The notes under the pieces are model-generated. The model was not told the origin of the DNA. It did no database searches and was given only the letters and a program-made list of their open reading frames with translations. Both the position numbers and the translations under genes were made by a program. Of a stretch of DNA of 64,000 nt, positions 1-8,072 are shown piece by piece. How positions within the stretch are numbered: the stretch's first letter is position 1; each line of letters opens with the position of its first letter. Source of the DNA: Aliidiomarina sp. (GTDB lineage: Bacteria; Pseudomonadota; Gammaproteobacteria; Enterobacterales; Alteromonadaceae); NCBI RefSeq assembly GCF_022565475.1, contig NZ_JAIUMR010000010.1:1-64000 (forward strand), in the 5' to 3' direction.

Positions 1-106
1 AGCGACGTGGAACCACCTGAATCCATTCCGAACTCAGAAGTGAAACATGTCAGCGCCGATGGTAGTGTGGGGTCTCCCCATGTGAGAGTAGGACACCGCC
101 AGGCAC
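1..106 (+). rRNA. rrf: 5S ribosomal RNA, 3' part
   Basis: The first ~106 bases match the 3' two-thirds to nine-tenths of a bacterial 5S rRNA: the conserved CCGAACTCAGAAGTGAAAC stretch, the GGTAGTGTGGGG region and the closing GAGAGTAGGACACCGCCAGG. The 5' end lies outside the window, so the rest of the rRNA operon presumably lies to the left. The 3' boundary is set by comparison with the usual CCAGGCA(T/C) end and is good to a few bases. A Rho-independent terminator follows within about 10 bases. In E. coli, murB and birA also lie directly downstream of an rRNA operon, so this neighbourhood is an old one. Confidence 0.95.
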
Positions 107-116
107 CTAATACGGA

Positions 117-149
117 AAAGCCCTTCGCTATTATGCGAAGGGCTTTTTT
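117..149 (+). terminator. Rho-independent terminator of the rRNA operon
   Basis: A perfect stem (AAGCCCTTCGC paired with GCGAAGGGCTT, 6-base TATTAT loop) is followed by a run of T. It sits just after the 5S gene and closes the rRNA transcript. Confidence 0.93.
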
Positions 150-439
150 CGTTTGAGCTCGCCGTGTGTCCTACTCTCGCGTAGGGCGAAGCAGAATTCA
201 TATGCGAACTCTATAATTTTCCCGATGATTTCTGAACTGCGACAAAACGCCCAAGGACGCCTCCTCTAGCTGTAGGCCTTAAAATGCCTGCTCTTCTTTT
301 CATTTGGTTCTACCACGTCAAGATTCGTCGAAATTAAAACGTCGCAAACTTCAATAACTCTTTTATATTAGTCTATCCTAATAGATGCAAGCTCAGCATG
401 GGTATAGAGTTCATATTTGATTGTCCTGGAGTAACACGA
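150..439. other. Intergenic stretch with a 5S-like inverted fragment and an AT-rich dyad
   Basis: No convincing gene is visible. Bases 166-178 are the exact reverse complement of bases 84-96 in the 5S gene, and the sequence around them loosely resembles an inverted 5S 3' end. Nearer the next gene, TATTAG-N6-CTAATA (366-383) forms a small AT-rich dyad where a promoter or operator is expected. The longer open frame starting at 398 is better explained as 5' leader than as protein. Confidence 0.5.
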
Positions 440-1780
440 ATGTTGCATAAAGATAAGACAGAGCAAGAGTCAATTCGAATTAAGCGACGGCATTTTCTTC
501 AGTTATCGACAGCAGGTTTAATTGGTGCAGGGCTAATAGGTCTTAGTCCATTTACAACGGTTGAGGCAAAGCCAGTAAATACGACATCAAGAATTGTGAT
601 ATTAGGCGCTGGTGCGGCAGGTATCTCTTTAGCGAATCGACTTACTCGAGAAACTAAGGGGGCATCAATAACCATTATTGATGACCGCGAACGACACTTG
701 TATCAACCTGGCCTGACGTTAGTCGCAACCGGCATTTGGCGAACCGCCGCAATGCTTGATCAAAATAGCCGCTACATACCAAAGGACGTAAATTGGGTAA
801 AATCCGTTGTACAGTCTGTCGATCCTGATCGAAACCAAGTTCTTTTGGTTGGTGGAGAGCTCATTCACTATGACTACTTATTGATTGCCACTGGTCTGGA
901 ACTTAATTTCTCTGCGATAGAGGGCATGCGCGCCGATTTAATTGGCCGTCACGGCATTGGTTGTGTCTATGACACCCCGGAGAGCGCTGAAGGCACATGG
1001 AAAGCGATTGACGAATTTGCTCACTCTGGTGGTGTCGGTATTTTTACGCGTCCGCCGGGGGCGATTAAATGTGCCGGAGCGCCGCTCAAAATAGCGATGT
1101 TAACCGAACACCTCTTACGTCAACGAAAAATGCGCGAGCGTGCCGACTTCTTTTATACAGCGCCAGGAACCGGGATCTTCTCACAACCCGACGTAGATAC
1201 CTTCTTAAAGGTTAACTTTCCTGAACGCGGAATAGATATTCATTGGAACCAACAGTTGGTATCGATAGAGCCGGAACGGCAGCGTGCTACTTTTTCAACG
1301 GAACAAGGTATTGTGCATAAAGATTACGACTTTATTCATGTTGTCCCGCCCATGCAAGCCGTACAACCGATTCGTGAGAGTAATTTGAGCTGGCAGACTG
1401 GCCCATTCTCAGGTTGGTTGGAAGTGGATCGTCATACATTACAGCATAAGCGCTATGCGAACGTGTTTGGTGCTGGTGATTGCGTAGGAACGCCGATCGG
1501 TAAGACTGCAGCAAGTGTTAAAGCACAAGTACCTGTCGTGGTGCATAACTTGTTGCGAGTCATAAACGATGAAACCCCGGATGCGCATTACAATGGCTAC
1601 ACGTCGTGCCCACTCATTACTGAACGCGGGCAAGCGATGCTTGTTGAGTTTGATTATGACCTCAACATGGTACCGTCCTTTGGATTTATTGATCCACTCA
1701 AGGAGCAATGGGTGCCATGGATTATGAAAGACAAAATGTTACGCGGCGCTTATAACGCTATGTTGCGCGGTCGCGTATAG
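440..1780 (+). CDS. sqr: Tat-exported sulfide:quinone oxidoreductase (SQR family flavoprotein)
   Basis: Membrane-associated SQR enzymes oxidise sulfide to persulfide or polysulfide and pass electrons to quinone through FAD. The FAD-binding GAGAAG motif is at residues 56-61. Two cysteines match the catalytic pair of the mitochondrial-type SQR: C211 in KCAGAPLK and C390 in YTSCPLIT, 179 residues apart. The GDCVGTPIGKTAAS segment is the second FAD-binding motif. The N-terminus has a twin-arginine signal (KRRHFLQL at 15-22, then a hydrophobic stretch ending near VEA), so the folded flavoprotein should be exported. I chose the ATG at 440 over the one at 398 because GGAG precedes it and the Tat signal then starts at a normal distance. 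It is followed 8 bases later by a small membrane protein. The family call is firm; the physiological substrate is inferred. Confidence 0.85.
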   Translation: MLHKDKTEQESIRIKRRHFLQLSTAGLIGAGLIGLSPFTTVEAKPVNTTSRIVILGAGAAGISLANRLTRETKGASITIIDDRERHLYQPGLTLVATGIWRTAAMLDQNSRYIPKDVNWVKSVVQSVDPDRNQVLLVGGELIHYDYLLIATGLELNFSAIEGMRADLIGRHGIGCVYDTPESAEGTWKAIDEFAHSGGVGIFTRPPGAIKCAGAPLKIAMLTEHLLRQRKMRERADFFYTAPGTGIFSQPDVDTFLKVNFPERGIDIHWNQQLVSIEPERQRATFSTEQGIVHKDYDFIHVVPPMQAVQPIRESNLSWQTGPFSGWLEVDRHTLQHKRYANVFGAGDCVGTPIGKTAASVKAQVPVVVHNLLRVINDETPDAHYNGYTSCPLITERGQAMLVEFDYDLNMVPSFGFIDPLKEQWVPWIMKDKMLRGAYNAMLRGRV

Positions 1781-1788
1781 GAGCACGT

Positions 1789-2130
1789 ATGAGCTTTTCA
1801 TTCTTAGGTATTATTGCCGTAATTCTTGAGGTGCTTCGTCCCTACTGGCCGTTATTTGTGATGTTGGTAATCATTGAGGTGGTTTTATTGATTTCAGCGA
1901 GTGCACGCAGTCATAAAACTCATGTCACTGAGGTACGGAAGGAGTTAATCCTGACAGGGTTGGTTAGTTTCATCCTTTTGTTGCTATTGGCTCCTCTGCT
2001 CACTGGCGCACGTCATCACAATCTTGGCAGTCTCGTTGACTATGCTGCTCTGTTTGGAGCCTCCTTCGCGGGTGCTATCGTTATCACACTACTCACCGTG
2101 CCAGTATGGAAGGTATTCAAAAAGGCGTAA
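1789..2130 (+). CDS. Small integral membrane protein, likely partner of the SQR (DUF5368-like)
   Basis: A 113-residue protein with about three hydrophobic helices (roughly residues 4-35, 49-70 and 80-108) separated by a short basic, polar stretch. It starts 8 bases after the SQR stop, with GGAGC upstream, so the two are almost certainly co-transcribed and translated together. It resembles the small family I know as DUF5368, though I cannot verify that here. With no cofactor-binding residues visible, the simplest role is a membrane anchor or quinone-site partner for the exported flavoprotein. That role is inference from context. Confidence 0.7.
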   Translation: MSFSFLGIIAVILEVLRPYWPLFVMLVIIEVVLLISASARSHKTHVTEVRKELILTGLVSFILLLLLAPLLTGARHHNLGSLVDYAALFGASFAGAIVITLLTVPVWKVFKKA

Positions 2131-2215
2131 CTGGATCCATCGATTGTCTTCGGTCAACATGAGCTTTGGCTAAAAAGGCGCTATAATGCACAATTCACTT
2201 TAGAGAACAGGCATT

Positions 2216-2758
2216 ATGGCGCTTTCGGCTACTCCGTATCGATTTTTAGTTTCCTTATCCAATACCGACTCGCATGTATACGCGGAGCTCAAGTTTGTGG
2301 TCGCAAGACATCCATCGGAAACTGAAGACCGAATGTTGACACGTTTGCTTGCCTATTTGCTTTGGTATCATGAACAGGTCGAATTTGGTCGCGGGCTGTC
2401 CGATAGCGACGAAGCAGCTTTATGGCAAATTGGTCTCGATGGCCAGATTGAACATTGGATTGATGTCGGCTTGCCGGATGCGGAGCGGATGACAAAAGCC
2501 GCTAGGAAAGCCAAGAAGTATTCACTGCTTGTTTATGGTAATCGTCGGATTTGGCAAGAAAAAGAGCTACCGAAAGCTATCAAAAGCGAAATGGAAATCT
2601 TGGCGGTACCAGAGGACGTTTTTGCGGAGCTTAAGCCTCTGCTCGGCCGCAATATGAAAATCGAATTAACCGTTGCTGATGGTACGTTTTATTTAACGGT
2701 TATCGATGGTACGGAACATCACTCGATCGTTTTTCAATTTATCGCTTTGCATTCTTAA
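2216..2758 (+). CDS. yaeQ: YaeQ family protein
   Basis: A 180-residue protein of normal YaeQ length. It shows the family's N-terminal strand pattern (YRFLVSLSNTDSHVY), the HPSETEDRMLTRLLAYLLWY helix and the GLPDAERMTKAARKAKKY stretch. YaeQ proteins have a PD-(D/E)XK nuclease-like fold. E. coli YaeQ was linked to suppression of an rfaH haemolysin defect, but the biochemical role is unknown. It stands between the sqr pair and murB, 86 bases from the former and 18 from the TTG start of the latter, and so probably leads the murB-birA-coaX transcript. Confidence 0.92.
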   Translation: MALSATPYRFLVSLSNTDSHVYAELKFVVARHPSETEDRMLTRLLAYLLWYHEQVEFGRGLSDSDEAALWQIGLDGQIEHWIDVGLPDAERMTKAARKAKKYSLLVYGNRRIWQEKELPKAIKSEMEILAVPEDVFAELKPLLGRNMKIELTVADGTFYLTVIDGTEHHSIVFQFIALHS

Positions 2759-2776
2759 TTTCCAAAGAGGTTGCTC

Positions 2777-3769
2777 TTGTTTCCTTTAAAACAAAAACAT
2801 AGTTTCGCTGTTGATGTGAACGCAAAGCAGGTCATTGAAATTGACTCTATTGGAGCGCTTCAGTCGCTGGTGTGGAAGAATGATACGTATATTCTTGGGG
2901 AAGGAACCAATACAATATTCACTGAAGACTTCAATGGACAGTTAATAATCAATCGATTGTCTGGCATAGAGATTAAAGAAAGCGAAACTGGCTGGCATGT
3001 TTACGCTGCTGCAGGCGAGAATTGGCATAAGTTGGTGGTGAAACTCATCGGACTCGGTATTTACGGGAGTGAAAATCTAGCGCTGATACCGGGCAGTGTA
3101 GGTGCAGCACCAGTGCAAAACATCGGTGCCTACGGTGTTGAAGTTGCAACATTTATTGACCGAGTCGAGGTTTATGATTGTAAGTTGCATGTGCAAACCA
3201 CTTTAAGTCACGAAGAATGTGAATTTGCTTACCGAGACAGTATTTTCAAGCGGCCAGCGCATTGGCATTGGTTTATCACTGGTGTTCATTTCTTTTTTCC
3301 AAAAGCTTGGCAAGCGGTACTGGGTTATCCTGACCTTGCTAGCTTAGCGTCTGATGCTACAGCAGAGCAGATTATGTCGCATGTGATCAAGATTCGCCAA
3401 CAGAAGCTTCCTGATCCTGCTCGGGTACCCAACGCAGGCAGCTTTTTCAAGAATCCTGTTATTCCTCAGGCTGACTGTCAGCGTTTGCAGGCCGATTTCC
3501 CGGGGATACCGGTATTTTTGCAAGCCAATGGAGAATGTAAACTGGCTGCCGCATGGTTAATTGATAAAGCTGGGCTCAAGTCACTGAGCGTTGGCGGTGC
3601 GGCCGTTCACGAGCGCCAAGCCTTGGTGTTAGTGAATCGCAACAATGCATCAGGTGCTGATATTCTATCGCTTGCAGAACATATACAAACCAATGTGCGT
3701 GAACGCTATGGTGTTGAACTCGAACCCGAAGTGCGTTTATTGAATGACTACGGATTAATATACTCATGA
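2777..3769 (+). CDS. murB: UDP-N-acetylenolpyruvoylglucosamine reductase MurB
   Basis: Cytoplasmic FAD enzyme that reduces UDP-GlcNAc-enolpyruvate to UDP-MurNAc in peptidoglycan precursor synthesis. The FAD-binding GEGTNTIF motif, the IPGSVGAAPVQNIGAYG segment, the active-site Arg in YRDSIFK, the catalytic Ser in NAGSFFKNP and the final EPEVRLL glutamate are all present, as in type I (E. coli-like) MurB. No ATG lies near the start. I chose TTG at 2777 because AGAGG (2766-2770) sits six bases before it; the TTG at 2771 abuts the ribosome-binding site. The stop overlaps the birA start (ATGA). Confidence 0.95.
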   Translation: MFPLKQKHSFAVDVNAKQVIEIDSIGALQSLVWKNDTYILGEGTNTIFTEDFNGQLIINRLSGIEIKESETGWHVYAAAGENWHKLVVKLIGLGIYGSENLALIPGSVGAAPVQNIGAYGVEVATFIDRVEVYDCKLHVQTTLSHEECEFAYRDSIFKRPAHWHWFITGVHFFFPKAWQAVLGYPDLASLASDATAEQIMSHVIKIRQQKLPDPARVPNAGSFFKNPVIPQADCQRLQADFPGIPVFLQANGECKLAAAWLIDKAGLKSLSVGGAAVHERQALVLVNRNNASGADILSLAEHIQTNVRERYGVELEPEVRLLNDYGLIYS

Positions 3770-4755
3770 GCTATGATCACAACGAAATCGATTCTTTGCT
3801 GATTCAAAAGCTTGCCGATGGTCAATTCCATTCCGGACAACAGTTGGGCGATGAGTTCGGACTCTCGCGTGCAGCAATCAATAACCACATTGAAAAGCTG
3901 GCAAGTCTCGGCTTAGATATCTATCGAGTGACGGGAAAGGGCTATAAACTTGCCCACCCGATTCAGCTGCTCGATACCAAGAAGTTTCAATCCCATTTAC
4001 CGCCTCAAGCCAGTGAAGCTCTGGTCACGCTTAAGCATGTTACTGAATCGACTAATGATGACATCAAGCATCAGCTGACGACGAACAGTACGCTGCAGGC
4101 AGGAACCGCGGTCTTGGCGGAAATGCAAACAAAGGGGCGAGGGCGGCGTGGCAAGCAGTGGTTTTCGCCATTTGGCAACAACCTTTATATGTCGGTCTAT
4201 TGGCCATTGCCTCAAGGCTTAAACAGCGCTATCGGCTTAAGTGTTGTTCTTGGCATTGCTGTCGCTGAAACCATCATCGATGCTGGTGTCGATGGTGTCA
4301 GTTTGAAATGGCCGAACGACGTGTATATTCATCGTCAAAAGGTCGCGGGTATCTTGGTTGAACTTGAAGGACAGGCTCAAGGCGAGGGGCACGCGATTGT
4401 CGGGATAGGCGTTAATTTAGCACTGGCAACTAACGCGCCGATTGACCAACCCTTTACTGCAATTCAAGAGCATCTTGACAGTGAACTCGACCGCAATCAA
4501 TGGGCAGCAAAGCTTTACAGCCATTGTCTCCAGTTACTTCATGAACATGACCTACAAGGCCTCGGTCCATTTATTCAGCGTTGGCGAGCGCTTGACCACT
4601 TCTATCAACAGCCGATTAAGTTGTTGTTAGGTCAGCATGAACAGGTTGGCATCGGACTCGGTATCGATGATTTGGGCGCGTTCTTGTTGAAGCAAGGCGA
4701 TGAAGTAAAACGTTATTTTGGGGGCGAAATTAGTGTCCGTGACATTACTGCTTGA
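3766..4755 (+). CDS. birA: Bifunctional biotin operon repressor / biotin-protein ligase BirA
   Basis: Attaches biotin to the acetyl-CoA carboxylase carrier protein and, in its holo form, represses biotin genes. The N-terminal winged helix (GQQLGDEFGLSRAAINNHIEKL, about residues 24-46) marks the repressor-type enzyme. The catalytic domain carries the adenylate-binding loop GRGRRGKQWFSPFGNNL and the KWPNDVY and KVAGILVE motifs. A C-terminal SH3-like domain follows. Length (329) is normal. It overlaps murB by four bases, and coaX begins inside its last codons, so the three are translationally coupled. Confidence 0.95.
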   Translation: MSYDHNEIDSLLIQKLADGQFHSGQQLGDEFGLSRAAINNHIEKLASLGLDIYRVTGKGYKLAHPIQLLDTKKFQSHLPPQASEALVTLKHVTESTNDDIKHQLTTNSTLQAGTAVLAEMQTKGRGRRGKQWFSPFGNNLYMSVYWPLPQGLNSAIGLSVVLGIAVAETIIDAGVDGVSLKWPNDVYIHRQKVAGILVELEGQAQGEGHAIVGIGVNLALATNAPIDQPFTAIQEHLDSELDRNQWAAKLYSHCLQLLHEHDLQGLGPFIQRWRALDHFYQQPIKLLLGQHEQVGIGLGIDDLGAFLLKQGDEVKRYFGGEISVRDITA

Positions 4756-5476
4756 AGTCGGCAATACCGCTTGGAAATTGGCTTCTTACCAAGCGGCTAG
4801 CAGACCCAAATTTCTCAACCGTGGTCAAGGCTTCGAAGCGCTTGTGGCATTGTTGCAGACTTTAGACTTTGACCACTTAGCGGTCGCGTCAGTTGCTGAA
4901 AGTGACTTTATTGAAGCGTTACGGCAGTTTTCTGCTCAGTACAAAAAGCAGTTATCGATTGCCGAGACCCAAACCGGCTTTGATGTAACGCAATGCTATG
5001 CGAACCCGAGCACCTATGGCGTCGATCGTTGGTTAACCTTATTAGTCGCTCGTGCCGAACAAACCAATGCGATGATCATTGATGCCGGCACAGCGATTAC
5101 GCTCGATGTCATTAATGAAGAAGGTCATCATTTAGGTGGTTGGATAAGCCCCGGCTTTCGTCTTATGCAAGAGTCTTTAATTCAGCGCAGTAGCAAACTC
5201 CGAATGACTGCTGAAAAGCCAGCAGAGGCACTCGGTACGAGTACGGAATATGCTGTTTACCTCGGCTGTCAGGCGGCACTGCGCGGCTTTGTCGAGCAAG
5301 CGTTGCAGCACAGCAAGCACGTGTTTGGCGATCGTGGTTTCACTTGCTATTTAACGGGTGGGGATCATGAACATATCAACGCAGCGCTATTGGACCGCTT
5401 TAATTGTCGCGTTGAACGTCGACCGGATTTAGTCTTAGAAGGCCTCGCTCGTTGGTATGAGCAGAAGCCTGTTTAA
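4733..5476 (+). CDS. coaX: Type III pantothenate kinase CoaX
   Basis: Phosphorylates pantothenate, the first step of coenzyme A synthesis, in the ATP-affine but feedback-insensitive type III family. The N-terminal LLLEVGNTAWKLA phosphate-binding motif, YGVDRW, IDAGTAITLDV and the GGWISPGF segment are all present. I chose GTG at 4733, preceded by GGGGG nine to thirteen bases upstream; the frame is open from a TTG at 4718. Either start lies inside birA (which ends at 4755). A bidirectional hairpin about 95 bases after the stop closes the operon. Confidence 0.93.
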   Translation: MSVTLLLEVGNTAWKLASYQAASRPKFLNRGQGFEALVALLQTLDFDHLAVASVAESDFIEALRQFSAQYKKQLSIAETQTGFDVTQCYANPSTYGVDRWLTLLVARAEQTNAMIIDAGTAITLDVINEEGHHLGGWISPGFRLMQESLIQRSSKLRMTAEKPAEALGTSTEYAVYLGCQAALRGFVEQALQHSKHVFGDRGFTCYLTGGDHEHINAALLDRFNCRVERRPDLVLEGLARWYEQKPV

Positions 5477-5570
5477 GAAGCATGTTCAAAAAGACCGTGC
5501 TGACAAGCTAGTTACGATCGCTTCGGCGATGATACCTATCCTCACGCTGGACTAATTTGTATTCAACATA

Positions 5571-5597
5571 AAAGCACGCTTACGATAAGCGTGCTTT
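5571..5597. terminator. Bidirectional terminator between coaX and nspC
   Basis: AAAGCACGCTTA and TAAGCGTGCTTT form a near-perfect palindrome around a short CGA loop. It overlaps the nspC stop codon and lies between convergent genes, so it probably serves both strands, although the T-runs are short. Confidence 0.75.
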
Positions 5598-6716
5598 AAA
5601 GTCTTCGTAGCCAAATTTACGCACCAACTCAAATTCGCCATTGCTGCGTAAGATACCGATAGACGGATGTTCAACCCCATTAAAGAACGACGTTTTCACC
5701 ATCGTATAGTGAATCATGTCTTCAAAAATGACGCGGTCACCTGGCTTTAACTCATGGTCAAATGAATATTCACCGATGACATCCCCAGCCAAACAACTAT
5801 TGCCACCTAAACGATAAGTAAATGGTTTAACACCAGCGTCGGCAGCGTCGGTAATCGCTGGGCGATAAGGCATTTCTAAAACGTCTGGCATGTGTGCTGT
5901 CGCAGAGATATCGAGGATAGCGATCTGGCCATTATTCTCGACAATATCGACGACTTCAGACACCAGCGGACCGGTTTGCCATGCGACTGCAGAGCCCGGC
6001 TCAAGAATAACTTCAATATCGTAGGTTTCGCGCAAGCGTTTGAGCTGGGCAATTAAGTGATCGACGTCATAGCCTTGGCGTGTCATTAAGTGTCCGCCAC
6101 CAAGGTTTAACCACTTCAATTGCGGCAGATACTTGGCAAAGCGTTTCTCGACAGCCGCCAACGTGCGCTCGAGGGCATAGGAGTCACACTCACATAAATT
6201 GTGCACGTGGAAGCCTTCGATTCCAGTCAGATCCACACCTTCTAATTGCGCCGCAGGCACGCCTAAACGTGAACCCGGGGCAGAAGGGTCGTACAATTCA
6301 GTTTCTGCTTCACGATGTTCTGGGTTAATCCGCAAGCCCATAGAAACACCCGCTGCAGTGCACTGATCACGATAGCGTTGCCATTGAGTCAGGCTATTGA
6401 ACGAAATGTGATTACAGTGCTTCAGAATCACTTCGATGTCGTAGTCTTTATACGCTGGCGAATAGGCATGCACTTCGCGGCCGAACGTATCTGCAGCCAG
6501 TTCTGCTTCCCAAGCTGAGCTAGCGGTACAGCCTTTCAGGTACTGACGCACCACAGGAAACGAACTCCACATGGAGAAACCTTTCAGTGCCAGAATAATA
6601 TGTGCACCACTTTCTTTTTGCACGCGCTCCATGAGCTCGAGATTCGCAATAAGCTTATTCTCGTTCAGCACATAACACGGCGACGGAATCGCCGGTGACA
6701 GGTATGGATTCGACAT
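5580..6716 (-). CDS. nspC: Carboxynorspermidine decarboxylase NspC
   Basis: PLP enzyme of the alanine-racemase-fold decarboxylases that converts carboxynorspermidine or carboxyspermidine to norspermidine or spermidine. The PLP lysine is K45 in LALKGFSMW; HVHNLCE, the GGGHLMT glycine loop and the EPGSAVAWQTG motif match the family. Length (378) is normal. It lies downstream of carboxynorspermidine dehydrogenase on the same strand with a 60-base gap, the order also known from Vibrio. The diaminobutyrate aminotransferase/decarboxylase that feeds this route in Vibrio is not in the window, so whether the product is norspermidine or spermidine cannot be told. Confidence 0.93.
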   Translation of the reverse strand: MSNPYLSPAIPSPCYVLNENKLIANLELMERVQKESGAHIILALKGFSMWSSFPVVRQYLKGCTASSAWEAELAADTFGREVHAYSPAYKDYDIEVILKHCNHISFNSLTQWQRYRDQCTAAGVSMGLRINPEHREAETELYDPSAPGSRLGVPAAQLEGVDLTGIEGFHVHNLCECDSYALERTLAAVEKRFAKYLPQLKWLNLGGGHLMTRQGYDVDHLIAQLKRLRETYDIEVILEPGSAVAWQTGPLVSEVVDIVENNGQIAILDISATAHMPDVLEMPYRPAITDAADAGVKPFTYRLGGNSCLAGDVIGEYSFDHELKPGDRVIFEDMIHYTMVKTSFFNGVEHPSIGILRSNGEFELVRKFGYEDFKARLS

Positions 6717-6737
6717 ACGACTATAACTCCTGACAAA

Positions 6738-6759
6738 AACCGGCTCCTAAGAGCCGGTT
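6738..6759 (-). terminator. Hairpin between carboxynorspermidine dehydrogenase and nspC
   Basis: AACCGGCTC and GAGCCGGTT form a 9-bp stem with a 4-base loop. On the minus strand it is followed by TTTG, so the total T-run is five. It may partly stop transcription before nspC and so set a lower level of NspC than of the dehydrogenase. Confidence 0.65.
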
Positions 6760-6776
6760 ATTTAACTTAAGCAAGA

Positions 6777-7979
6777 TCACTCAGCAAGTGGGTTGCGGTC
6801 AACTTCAACAACTTGCCATGGCAAGCCATATTTGTTGAGGCGCTCCATAAACGGGTCTGGATCGAACTGTTCCATATTCCAAACACCCGGTTTCATCCAC
6901 GCACCTTCCAGCATTAATGAAGCACCGATCATAGCGGGTACGCCTGTGGTGTAAGAAACCGCCTGCGCGCCCACTTCAATATTACAGGCAGCATGGTCAC
7001 AGTTATTGTAGATAAAGATAGTTTTTTCTTTACCGTCTTTGATACCTGTGATGTAAGTCCCAATACAGGTTAAGCCTTCGTAACCTTCAGCTAGTGAGCC
7101 TGGGTTTGGTAACACTGCCTTAAGGAATTCAAGCGGTGCAATTTTCTGACCATTGAAGTCGATTGGCTGAATTGAGGTCATGCCAATGCCTTCTAATACA
7201 CGTAAATGGTTCAGGTAAGCGTCACCAAACGTCATCCAGAAGCGCGCGCGTTTAATCGTTGGGAAATGCTTCACCAATGACTCAAGCTCTTCGTGGAATA
7301 GCAAGTACGATGCGCGAACACCAACGCCTGGGTAGTCGAGGTCTTTGCGTACGCTAATCGGATCGGTCTCAACCCACTCGCCATTCTCCCAGAACTTACC
7401 ACGTTGGGTGATTTCACGAATATTGATTTCTGGGTTGAAGTTGGTTGCGAATGCTTGACCGTGGTCACCGCCGTTACAATCAACGATATCTAAATAATGA
7501 ATTTCGTCGAAGTAGTGCTTCGCTGCATAAGCAGTAAAGACGTTGGTCACACCAGGGTCAAAACCAGAACCTAACAGGGCCATTAAACCCGCTTCTTTGA
7601 AACGCTCATGATAAGCCCACTGCCAGCTGTATTCGAATTTCGCTTCGTCTTTTGGCTCGTAGTTCGCTGTGTCTAAATAGTGAACGCCAGTCGCAAGACA
7701 TGCATCCATGATTGGCAAGTCTTGGTAAGGCAGCGCCACGTTAATGACAAGTGCTGGCTGCACTTTCTCGATTAAGGCGACCAGTGCATCGACATTGTCT
7801 GCGTCGACAGCATAAACACCGACTACGCGGTCTTTACCAGCTTCTTCTTGTAACTTTTCACACTTAGAAATCGTGCGCGAAGCCAAATGAATTTCGTCGA
7901 AATATTCCGGCAACATCGCACATTTTTTTACAACGACGCCGCTAACTCCGCCGGCACCGATAATCAAAACTCGAGACAT
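6777..7979 (-). CDS. Carboxynorspermidine dehydrogenase (saccharopine dehydrogenase family)
   Basis: NADPH-dependent enzyme that condenses aspartate semialdehyde with diaminopropane or putrescine to give carboxynorspermidine or carboxyspermidine. The N-terminus has the Rossmann VLIIGAGGVSGVV motif, followed by the LASRTISKCEKL and ALPYQDLPIMDACL segments of this subfamily. Length is about 400 residues. I prefer the ATG at 7979 (MSRVLIIG) because GGGG lies nine bases before it; the frame also has a GTG at 7988. The adjacent nspC makes polyamine synthesis the clear role; saccharopine metabolism is unlikely. Confidence 0.9.
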   Translation of the reverse strand: MSRVLIIGAGGVSGVVVKKCAMLPEYFDEIHLASRTISKCEKLQEEAGKDRVVGVYAVDADNVDALVALIEKVQPALVINVALPYQDLPIMDACLATGVHYLDTANYEPKDEAKFEYSWQWAYHERFKEAGLMALLGSGFDPGVTNVFTAYAAKHYFDEIHYLDIVDCNGGDHGQAFATNFNPEINIREITQRGKFWENGEWVETDPISVRKDLDYPGVGVRASYLLFHEELESLVKHFPTIKRARFWMTFGDAYLNHLRVLEGIGMTSIQPIDFNGQKIAPLEFLKAVLPNPGSLAEGYEGLTCIGTYITGIKDGKEKTIFIYNNCDHAACNIEVGAQAVSYTTGVPAMIGASLMLEGAWMKPGVWNMEQFDPDPFMERLNKYGLPWQVVEVDRNPLAE

Positions 7980-8018
7980 AATATTCACCCCTTTTTATGC
8001 TTGGGTCGTGTATATAAA

Positions 8019-8044
8019 ACGGGCGAGATTTTGCCTACGCCCGT
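8019..8044 (-). terminator. Terminator of the prolyl oligopeptidase gene
   Basis: ACGGGCG and CGCCCGT pair across a 12-base loop, with TTTTATA following on the minus strand. It lies about 30 bases after the peptidase stop and just upstream of the carboxynorspermidine dehydrogenase start. Confidence 0.65.
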
Positions 8045-8072
8045 GTTTAAATGCAATGATTATTCGCGAAAA

